Origin: Zeus faber
Lineage: Eukaryota > Chordata > Actinopteri > Zeiformes > Zeidae
DNA length: 64,000 bases
Assembly: GCA_960531495.1 (NCBI GenBank)
Contig: OY482846.1
Coordinates: 14,519,743 to 14,583,742 of the forward strand
Direction: 5' to 3'
Below the pieces are notes generated by a model. That model made no database searches. It was not told the origin of the DNA and saw only the letters and a program-made list of their open reading frames with translations. Below, piece by piece: positions 29,346 to 64,000 of this stretch. The position numbers and the translations under genes were made by a program. How positions within the stretch are numbered: position 1 is the stretch's first letter; each line of letters begins with the position of its first letter.

Positions 29346-31070
29346 ATGAAACCAGACTTCAGTGTGTGTCTTTGTGTGATGAACTGGATCTGTTCGGCTG
29401 GTAATCACGTTTGTTGTGTTTGTTGCTTTCACCTGCATTATTGTCCGATTGCGGATTTGACAGATACACAAACAAGCAGTTCAGAAGAAATGCTAAAAAC
29501 GTCTGATGTTATGGCGAGTGATGACATGCCGTCAACAAAAAGAAGCATTAAATTCACTTTTAAAAGTTTGGGCTTCTACACGAAAATGTGGCAGGAAAAA
29601 AGGAATGCAAAATGCAAACGAGCCAAAATGTGTATGGAAAACATCCGTGCGTTAATGGCATCAAATGAAAATGATGATTCAGTGAATTCTGAGCTCGCAA
29701 AGTTCATCAAGTGTTACCAAGACACAAATTACATGCATGAATCTTTTGTAAACCTTCATCTCAAGGGGACGTTACAAGGCAAAGGTAAATTCTCCCGACG
29801 ACCAAAGTTTTACAGATGAAATAAATCCTGAAGATAGTGCCTCTCATGTGTCGAGTGAAAACGCAAACTCTGTAAGGACCCCCAGTCAATCACCCCCAGG
29901 TATCAGGGTTTTCCTCAGGACCATCTGCCTGCATTAAAGCTGAGGCCGACGAGGCAGCTCAGCATTGCCGCGTTAAAAAGGAAACATTTAGTAATAGAAG
30001 CTCAACAGGAAAAGTTTAGGAGAGAAAAAAAAAAGAACAATGAGAGCTTGAAACGGAGTTGGCAGCAAAAAATGCAAAGCTTCATGTCTTGGAAATCAAT
30101 TCATCACAGTGTGGCTCAAAGCCTTCGCTTGTCATGAACTCGAACTTGAAAGGAACAATTCTCAAAGAGCGAGTGAAAGACCCATGCCGACACCTTAGAT
30201 AGTAAGATAATGTTAATGACAGCGAGAAACCTAATGTTCTTGTTGTGCCCATACCTCAACCACAAGTCGCTCGGCTCAAACAAAGGCTAGAAAAACAAAT
30301 GGATGAGGTGCCATTAGAGGTTGATGCTCCAGCTCAAGTGACACAAACTGTAAATGAAAAATCAAACAGGACACGTGCACCCTCAAACCCAAGCTCTGAC
30401 TTAGAAATACCTGAAGGACATTGTAAACATTACGCAACATTACTCTGCTGGTTTCAGCAAAATCTGTACTCTGTCCTTTCATCAAGAAATATTCCTGTGT
30501 TTGATGCAGACCCTCCTCAATGGAGGTCTTTCATCAGAGCTTTTGAAAACAGAGTGGAAGAGAATACAAATAATTGGGGTGAGTGAGTGTGTTTACGCTT
30601 TCTGGAACAATACACAGAGGGAGAGCCAAGAGACCTAGTGCACAGTTGTCAACACTTACCTTCAGAGCAGGGATACCGTAGAGCCAAAAGTCTCCTAGCA
30701 GAGCACTTTCGGAAATGAACACGAAATTGCATCTGCTTATCTGGAAAACATTCTCAGCTGGATGCCTTTTAAGCACTACAGTCATTCTCTACCCGTTTCT
30801 TCGAAGATGCTCAAATTGAACAGAGAAAATGATGCATATGAAGGAACTGGACTTACCGTCTAACATGAGGCGCATCATCTTGAAACTTCTTTACAAATGA
30901 AGGGAAAAATGGAGAAATGTTGCTTGTGATTTGCAAGAGCGAAGTGGTTGGAGAGCAATAATCTTGTTGCCTTCATCGAAAAGCAAGTCAAAATTGCCTC
31001 AGCAACATTCAGGACTCACAAAGTAATCACTGGCTGGATAGATGCTCACTGTTTAAAGTAAAAGTAAATC
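29346..31070 (+). pseudogene. BEL/Pao gag-like region
   Basis: Fragments in several frames: KRSIKFTFKSLGFYTKMWQE at about 29540, then DADPPQWRSFIRAFENRVEE at about 30508-30570, the conserved BEL gag block. Further on are the reading-frame pieces LENILSWMPFKHY (about 30740) and AFIEKQVKIASATFRTHK (about 30970). A frame break directly follows each piece. In intact relatives this is one open frame that makes the structural protein. Confidence 0.75.
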
Positions 31071-31089
31071 ATGATAAGATTCATTTCAC

Positions 31090-31450
31090 CAAGGAAAAAC
31101 AAATTGGTTTTGGTTGCCTGAAAGTAGGTCACACAAGCAAAGAGGGCAGGAGTCGTTCGGATTGCAATGTGTGTCACCAAAAGCACCCTTCCTATACAGC
31201 GGCAGGATAAAGGCACATTATCATATTTGGACTTTTTGGATCCAGGAAGTTCAGGCACCTTCTGTACACAGAACTTGGCAAGAAAATCAAACTTGAGGGG
31301 TAAAAGCACAGGTATTCTGGTCAGAACAATGGGTCAAAAGAAGATTGTAAATGCTCCTATTTTGTCAGGTCTTGAAGTGTCTGGTATGGATATGAATGAT
31401 TAAATTGAGTTACCTGATGTTTGAACTCAAAAGACCACGCCTGTGGGCAC
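31090..31450 (+). pseudogene. BEL/Pao gag zinc knuckle and aspartic protease remnant
   Basis: A knuckle-like GCLKVGHTSKEGRSRSDCNV followed by CHQKHP (about 31105-31195), with a cysteine of the usual CxxC lost at KEG. Then YLDFLDPGSSGTFCTQNLAR (about 31220-31285), which keeps the DxGS-type protease active-site motif, and LSGLEVSGMDMND. Confidence 0.75.
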
Positions 31451-31619
31451 TTAATGTCTCATGACACGAGGATGTTGATCAGTGGTCTTAACTGAAGGAT
31501 GTTAAGCTCCACGACATTTATGCAGCTGTAGATTTCAGACAGAATCAGGGTTTGGGTGGATCACTAATGGTCCACTGCATGGCGGAACCAGTAGGAGTAA
31601 GAGTTGCTGCCCTGCGTTA

Positions 31620-32680
31620 ATAGCCAACCGCATCTCTGTTGAACACCTTCAAGAAATGCGGGTTAAACAGTATAACCATGACTTTAACGAAAGATCATCA
31701 GAGGAGCAGATTAAAATGTCCAGAGAAGATATCACATTCATGAGCAGCACGACAGAATTAACTGGAGACCATTACTGTTTTGACTTACCTTTCAGACAGG
31801 AAAATCCCTTCTTGCCAAACAATCACTGTGTTTCACAACAGCGCCTCCAGAGCCTGAAAAGAAAACATTACAAGAATAGCCCATTTAAGGAGGAATACAT
31901 CACATTTCTAAATAACATGATAACTCAAGGATATGCTCAGAGGGTGCCTGCTTACCGAAAAAACAAAGTAAAGGAAAGGTGTGCTAAATCCGTCATCATG
32001 GGATTCTTCATCCCAGAAAAGGCAAGCTGAGAGTTGTTTTTGACTGTGGAGAAACGTATAAAGGGACAGCACTGAACTGCCAACTCTTGTAGGGCCCTGA
32101 TCTTACCAACTCACTTATTGGAGTCCTCGTTCCATTTAGGCAAGAGCCCGTTGCAGTAATGGTCGACATCCAAGCCATGTTTCATCAAGTTCATGTCTCA
32201 GATAAGCACATCAACTTTCTCCGCCTTCTCTAGTGGCCTGATGGTGACACTGCACAGTCTCCATTGGAATTAATTGCTGATGATAATGCCCAACATTTCC
32301 CTCTTGAAGTGATCAATACAGTCAAACATAACTTTTATGTGGATGCCTGCCTAAAATCCAAGGCTTCAGAGGAGGAAGCGCTAATGAGCGCTAATGATCA
32401 AGGATTTGAGTGCTCTCTGTCATAAAGGAGGATTCAATCTTGCAAAGTGGATCAGTGACAGCTGTGCTGCTGTCAATTGCTGAGAACAGTAGAGCAAAGG
32501 AAATGAGGGAAACTGGATTTGTAAACAGACCAACTTCAAACAAAGCGAGCACAAATTCAGGACCTCAGCACAAGAACAAGCCACAGACCAGAAGTCAGTG
32601 GTCAGCTCACTTTATGACCCTTTGGGAATTCTAGCCCCGTTCAGTATGCCAGCCTAGTTGTTTTTGCAGGAGCTTTGTAA
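31620..32680 (+). pseudogene. BEL/Pao reverse transcriptase remnant with altered catalytic motif
   Basis: Pieces: DHYCFDLPFRQENPFLPNNH (about 31770), then RVVFDCGETYKGTALNCQLL (about 32030-32090) followed by a stop, then [18 protein letters not shown] deletion follows and the catalytic region reads FYVDACL at 32333-32353, so the second Asp of YVDD is Ala. The palm is shortened compared with intact BEL reverse transcriptases. It cannot be active. Confidence 0.85.
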
Positions 32681-33064
32681 GAGAAACCTGCTATATATGG
32701 GTTCTAAGGAGAATCTGGCAGACAAAGCATCAAGAAGAATGAGAGCTGAGGATTTCCTGAAAGGTGGGAGATGGATAAATGGACCTGAGTTTGTCCAAGT
32801 CAAAGGAGGAATGGCCTAAACTGGATGTGGATCTTGATGTCATTCCTGCAGAAACGAGCCTTGACAGTGAATGCTATTGTCAAGGATTTGGAAAATGCCA
32901 CCATCCGCCTAATCTGTTACTTTTCATATTGGATGAGGCTAAAATCCTCTGTGGCTTGGTTTCTGAAGGTACAGGAAATACTCTTATTATTGGGACAGAA
33001 GAGAAAGGAGTTTTGTGCTTCCGCAGGCCGCGGCAAGGACAATCTGGAAATTTAAGAACATGAA

Positions 33065-34445
33065 GTGGAAAGAAGACTCCAGAGTTTTAAAGCCACGTTC
33101 AAAAAACAAAGTCTAACTCTTGAAGATCTTTCTAAGGCAGATAAGTCAATTATTCAATATCTACAAAGACACAAGTTCAAAGTTGAAATTGCATCACTGA
33201 AGCGTGGCTTTAAAAACATCCCCAAAGAGAGATTACTGTACAAATTGGACCCACTTATAGATGATAAGTGGGTCAGAGTGTGTGGTCGGTTGAGTAAAGC
33301 AGCACTGCCAGCAGAATCCAAACATCCAGTCATTTTGTCCAAAGACCGGCATGTATCCACTGTAATTTTGCGCCATATCCATCATCAACTGGGACATGCA
33401 GGAAGAAATCACATCCTGTCCAGGTTACGGCAGCAGTACTGGATCATCAACACAAACTCTGCTGCCAGGAAAGTTAAATCTGACCGTATTGTTTGTAGAC
33501 GAAACAGAGGAAAGCTTGTTAAACAGAAGATAGCAGACTTGCCTGAGGCAGAATGTGGCCTGACAAAGCTCCTTTCACAGATGGTGGAGTTGACTATTTT
33601 GGACCCATCAACGTTAAAAGAGGCAGAAGTCTTCTTAAAAGATATGGAGCACTTTTCACCTGTCTGACCAGTCGTGCTGTGGACTTGGAAGTGGCATATA
33701 CACTGGATACAGACTCCTGTATAAATGCAGTTCCGAGGTTCAGCTGTAGAGGAGACGCAAACTTTGTTGGAGCCCACCAGGAGCTGAAAGAAAGTCTGGC
33801 TGTTCTGAATCATAGCAAAAGGGCTTTGGTCCAGGATAGCATGATATGGAACTTAAATGCACGAGCAAACCAAGGTGGCATCTGGAAGCACCTGATTCGT
33901 TCAGTGAAAAGCGTTCTCACCTCCGTTCTTGAACGGCAGATTCTGGACGATGAAGGGCTCCAAACCATCTTCTGTGAAGTGGAGGCAATAGTAAATGACA
34001 GACCCATCACGAAAGTCTCAGACGACCCGGATGATCTTGAAGCCCTTACACTAAACCACATTCTAATATTGAAGGGCATACCAATCATATCACCAGGACT
34101 GTTTGACCAAAGTGATCTACAGTTATGCATCAGGAAAAGGTGGAAGCAAATTCAATACGTGGCTGAACTCTTTTGGAAGAGATGGATTTCTGAGTACCTC
34201 CTTCTGATGCAGGAGAGACAAAAATGGACAAGGCCAAGGAGAAACCTCACTCCTGGAGACATTGTCCTTGTTGCGGATGCCACAGCTCCAAGAGGGTCTT
34301 GGGAGATGGGGAAAGTTTTGGACGTCAGACCAGATGCAAAACGCCTGGTGCGCTCCCTGCACCTTCAAACAAGGACCAGCCTTCTGGAGAGGGCTGCGAC
34401 AAGGCTCTGTCTGCTACTGGAAGCTGCAGTCCATCATCATGAATT
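33065..34445 (+). pseudogene. BEL/Pao integrase remnant
   Basis: The zinc-binding part HHQLGHAGRNHILSRLRQQY (about 33380-33440) keeps the histidines; the cysteine pair is reduced to IVCRRNRG. The core in the next frame has GVDYFGPINVKRGRSLLKRY (about 33583-33645) with the first Asp. The second-Asp region is deleted to CRGDANFVGAH, and GGIWKHLIRSVK has Lys where the catalytic Glu of GGVWE is expected. The C-terminus has LTPGDIVLVADATAPRGSWE and ends near 34445. Confidence 0.85.
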
Positions 34446-34496
34446 GACTCTCTTTCTTTCTCTACCTTTATTTTTCTCTTTGTCTTTTTTACTTAA

Positions 34497-34760
34497 AACT
34501 ATAAGTATTTAGACAGAAAGAAGTATTGGGGTGGAATAAAGCTTTAAAACCACAAGTTCTTGAACAGAAAGTAGTATATGGGTGGAATACACTTTTAAAA
34601 CTATAAGCAGTTAGACAGAAAGTAGTATTTGGTGGAATAAACCTTAAAGACTATAAGTAGTTATACAGAAAGTAGTATTTGGGTGGAGTAAAACCTTTAA
34701 ACTTGAATCTTGAAGTAGTTAGACAGAAAGTGATAATTGGGTGGAATAAACCCTGAAAAC
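34497..34760. repeat. Minisatellite, about five copies of a 50-60-bp unit
   Basis: The unit contains AGTTAGACAGAAAGTAGTAT and GGGTGGAATAAA-CC-TTAAA, repeated with point changes and small length differences. It begins about 50 bases after the integrase-like frame ends, in the place of the 3' end of the BEL element. Confidence 0.85.
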
Positions 34761-37700
34761 AACAGCTCGCCAGGTGACGCTGTGGCGAAAACACTCGCGT
34801 CCTAGAAACGCGGTCCTGGAACTGCGATCCAGAAACTGCAGCGGCTTGCATTGCAGGAACACGCCGTCTGCGGTCGCCACACGGAGTGGCTGCAATAGAA
34901 ACTCCTGCGGGGCCGCCCCGCGTAACCGTGCTCTCGTCTCGATGCCGCGAAGCTTCGATTCTTATTTCCCCGCGTGAACTGCAAGAAATATCGGAGAGTA
35001 CACCCTCAACCCATGGCTGAGGCTCCCCTACACGTCCCACGTAGGTCCCAGCCTTCAGAATGACTGTACCCGCTCTCAGGAAGATTCACAAGGTCGTCGC
35101 GTCCGTGGCTGATGGACTCATAACATAACACTGGAATATATAAACAATTATTTATTATTATTTAAATATTGTAGATTATATTATATTCTTAGTATTAACT
35201 AATAATGAATCAGTCATTCAAACGTACCCCCCCCCCCCCCCCCGACTTATGTTTTAGGGCGATCGGTTATGTTGTCGTTTTGAACAGCAGGGGGCGCAGT
35301 GCTCCACGGTGAAAGCAGCTTTGACGCCGAGAAGCTATCAAGCAGGAGGCACAACCGTCAACGACTTGTTTTCATTTCATGACAAACCGAGAGTGCTGTC
35401 GCGGCGTCGACATTAAAGCGTACAAAGTGCAGGTAGGAGGCCTGGACGTCATTGTTTAAGTCATTATTATTGATTCAATGCGACAGAGCGAGCACTGCAA
35501 AGAGCATTCGGCCATCATTACCAGCCAAACAAACACACGGGGGTTTTGGGGGGGGGGGGCAGGTGTAGAACAGGTGTGTTGGAGATCAAAGACTCCATTT
35601 GCACAAGCTAAACGTCAATATCTGTAAACTTTGAAATTAATTTTATTACAGCGATATACTGCATAGTGTACAATCAATTTATTTTAATATGCAACATTTA
35701 AAGGGACAAAGCCAAACCTTTCGCCAAGTCCTCAATTGGAAAACATCCAATTGAGGACTCCGAAAAGATTAACGACCTTGGAACAATTTTATTTCTTCAT
35801 TGAATTTCGTTGAATATGTTAATTAACACAGTTTGGATTCTTTATTTTAATACCGTTGGCCATCAGACTAGGTTCCCGTGTACTTATACTATGATAACTT
35901 AGATGGCTCTTTTTTAAATTGAACGCATGAAGGAATAGCTTTTATTACAGGGTTGTATTCTCTGTAGCTTATAGTTGTTTTGACCCTTAAAAAGTCTTCA
36001 TAAAAATAAAGATCCCCACTGTTATTAAACGTATCATACACATATGTTAGATCCCTGTCAAATCAGTGTTCCATATACATAGTTTTAGATGTGATATTGC
36101 CATTGTTCCAAAGAATCTCTATTTGAGGCGAGAAGTCATGGACCTCCCAACTTCTTAAAAACATCAGGAGGTACATATAGTACCACAACGGTTCTGGAGA
36201 TTCTCAGCAGTTTTCAACCACTTTATCTTAATTGTGCCAGTTAAATTAGCCTTGTTTAACACTTCCGATCCGTCTTCGGCCTTACCTAAACTAAGTGCTT
36301 CCCTTTTAAGAAGGTGATGTCTATTTTCCACACAAAGTTGACAAATATGTTATCAATTTCCTTTATTTACAAATAGTGATAATGCAGGGTAAACAAATCT
36401 TGACACTCCTTCGGGCCTTGGTCAATAATACTCTTCCTCGTATTGAGATATCTCTTTGGAGTCACATATTTAAAAATGATTTAGTTTTCCTAATTTTGGC
36501 GCCTTGATGTCGTTTGTATTCTATTTCTCCCTCTGGCATCACATCATTTATCATGTTTCCCTGTTGTGTCGCAGGGATGACATCGGTAGTCGGCACGTGG
36601 GGGTTGATAAAGAATAACTTTCTAATGAGATTTTAGAAAAATGCTGACTAGGTATGCGGGAGATTATGCCCCCCCCCCCCCAAAAAAAGGGTCTGGGTGC
36701 GCACTGATAAGATAGAGAAGGATCTTAGGGTGGTACTCTGCCTGCATACACGTGTGTGTGCATGCCCTTCGCTGGCTGCAGCAGTCTTACTTCTCCTTCC
36801 CGCTGTATTGGCTTGAAACCAGAGGAGGTCACCTCTGGTGCGTGAAAAATGTAGGCATCAGCAAAGCACTTCTGCTGCAGAGAAGAACGGACCGTTTTAA
36901 AAGAAAATGCACAACATTCAATGCACTGGAAAATCACAATTTGAGCCTGGTAAAAGAACTGTCAGAATATATACATTTTTTGGGTTCAATTCGCTGATCC
37001 AGTTTTCACCGTGCTGCTAAGGTCACACTTTCAAGGTGATTAGATTGATTGATGTAGCCTTGATAGAGATTGATTTTATCCTATAGCCCAGTGTTTTTTC
37101 AATCCCTTTGCTGTGAAAATTTGTAAAATTCCACTGAAAAATATAAAAATAATGGAAATTAGCTGTTTTGCCAGGTCAAAATTGCAAAGCTTTAGTAAAT
37201 CATCAACCTAGATAGGATACCACCTCTGTGTTCATTAACGCAAGTTTCACATCGAAAGTGAGAACTATTAATAGGCTATAATAATAAGTACTGTTAAACA
37301 TATTTGTGAAATTTTCAGTTAATTAATGGAATAGTAGTGTGCCCTGGGATTATATCAATTCCATTGATACATTTTGATTAACAAAAGATCACCCCATGTG
37401 ACGGCCGCACCACTACTCCAGTGAATATAAATTCTTCTTTCCATTAACTCAATCTCATTAATATAAATATATATAAACATCACAGGCCCTTAACAGGGTT
37501 AGGGGCCTGTTATCAATAATCATTTATGATCTTTCATATTTCTCATCCATCTCGCTTGACTTGATAGGGCTGTGTCCAGACCACTGTAGTTCTTTTTTCA
37601 ACACCCCCCCCCCCCAGCTCAAGAGCTCTCCTGAGATGATGAAAGGAGGACTTGTCTAATGGGATTACACATAGTGAGTGGTGCATCACACCTCCCCCTC

Positions 37701-38410
37701 GCATTCCGAACAGCATCATTGTTTGGCTGACGTGAGAAACCAAAATATATGATTGCACCCTCATGGAGTTGTTCTGTAACATATAGGGATGCATTATTGG
37801 CACGGATGGTTGTAAAAGTAGAAAGTAAAGGACGAGAAAAGGTGTCAGCGTTGTCACCTATTTCAGCTCTCTTTTTTTTCCATTAATTCTTTCCCTTTCT
37901 CTCACTCACTCACTCACTCACTCACACGCATATAGGATGAAGCATATGTGGCTCTACGTGGCGATGGGATGTCTGGCCAGGGACTCCTTTGATGCAAGAG
38001 AAATTCCCTCTGATTGGACAGCAGGTGGCGGTGGATGCAGACCAGCAAGCTGTCCCATCCGCAGGAGTGGGGAGGGGATGGAGAGAGCGAGATGCACACA
38101 CAGACACACACACATGCAGACTGATAGACACACACACACCATCATCATCATCATCATCATCAGGGGAGGAGCTTGGGAGAGTGAGAGGCTCGCAGGCTGG
38201 TGCTGCTGCTGCTGCAACAGGGATGACTTGCTCAGAGGAAGGCAGCGGCGTGCACACAGCTCCGTCTCCATAGTCCGCAATCAGCGGAAAGACCCCCCCC
38301 CAAAAAAAAAAAAAAAAAAAACTCAGATCTGGATCAGAGGGATGAGACCGCCCTCATCCGGGTGAGACACCGGGAGTTTGGCCGCAACTTGGACGTGACC
38401 CTGGAGGGGC
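34761..38410. other. Intergenic, BEL element to syne1 first exon
   Basis: A GC-rich block at 34760-35110 is of unknown nature. A second CpG-rich stretch at 35270-35440 ends in a donor-like CAG|GTAGGA and could be a noncoding exon. AT-rich sequence fills 35640-37560. Poly-C runs are at 35227 and 36669. Close to syne1 is an inverted CCAAT (TGATTGG, about 38010) with CAGGTG next to it. Short CA, CAT and ACTC repeats fill 37895-38161. Confidence 0.5.
38094..38161. repeat. (CA)n and (CAT)n simple repeats upstream of syne1
   Basis: CA repeats with interruptions, then eight CAT units at about 38139-38161, in the presumed 5' region of syne1. Confidence 0.85.

Positions 38411-64000
<25,590 letters not shown>

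Larger units (their letters stand above)
28475..34510 (+). mobile_element. BEL/Pao LTR retrotransposon, decayed, 3' LTR not found
   Basis: A candidate 5' LTR of about 490 bases runs from TGTTGG (28475) to TTGACA (28964), followed by AATGGCCACGACATGAAG as a possible primer-binding region. Gag-like, protease, reverse transcriptase, RNase H-region and integrase sequences follow in the standard BEL order up to about 34450. All are on the plus strand in several frames with many stops and deletions. No copy of the 5' LTR is seen downstream; a minisatellite begins where the 3' end should be. It is plainly inactive. Confidence 0.85.

Noticed and set aside
37922-38365. Overlapping 108-142-codon frames on both strands before syne1
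   Set aside because: They consist mainly of CA, CAT and CTG simple repeats in the presumed 5' region of syne1.

Overview
This is nuclear DNA of a ray-finned (teleost) fish. The protein-coding content is vertebrate and split into short exons with GT-AG introns. The transposon mix (Tc1, hAT, Tigger, TTAA-target elements, BEL/Pao, Ty3/gypsy) and the many long (CA)n and (AG)n tracts are typical of teleosts. The species cannot be fixed from the sequence.

Four protein-coding genes are supported. hebp2/SOUL-like (minus strand, 1663 down past base 1) is present as its first three coding exons. serac1 (minus, 21884 to 6724) is complete: 16 coding exons were joined by hand, splice phase agrees at every junction, and the result is 656 codons. 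myct1 (minus, 26447 to 24373) is complete in two coding exons. syne1/nesprin-1 (plus, from 38411 past the right edge) shows only its first two coding exons, the start of the actin-binding domain, separated by a 22 kb intron. That intron holds a phase-compatible candidate alternative first exon at 55675-55759. The human homologues all lie on 6q24-q25, and the head-to-head MYCT1/SYNE1 arrangement is kept.

Two identical 188-nt U2 snRNA genes lie head to head at 4075-4262 (minus) and 5246-5433 (plus). They sit in the arms of a palindrome of about 0.5 kb per arm, in the hebp2-serac1 interval.

Most of the rest is transposon debris. A gypsy LTR and gag fragment lie at 2.6-3.6 kb. A Tigger-like element with intact ends is at 7.2-8.0 kb. 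Nested hAT and Tc1 elements fill the large serac1 intron at 8.6-12.9 kb. Two non-autonomous hAT elements have 8-bp target duplications (14.1-14.8 and 18.2-18.9 kb). A BEL/Pao element with broken reading frames spans 28.5-34.5 kb. The syne1 intron carries a TTAA-flanked element (43.6-44.3 kb), a solo LTR inside a MITE (47 kb), two hAT remnants (47.8-49.9 and 53.0-54.0 kb) and a Gmr1-like gypsy remnant with integrase upstream of reverse transcriptase (57.0-59.5 kb).

The genes do not form an operon or pathway. They share a conserved chromosomal neighbourhood. No defence system, CRISPR array or other prokaryote-like system is present. The observations most worth following up are the U2 palindrome, the candidate alternative syne1 start, the GC-AG intron in serac1, and three splice sites that directly abut long dinucleotide repeats.
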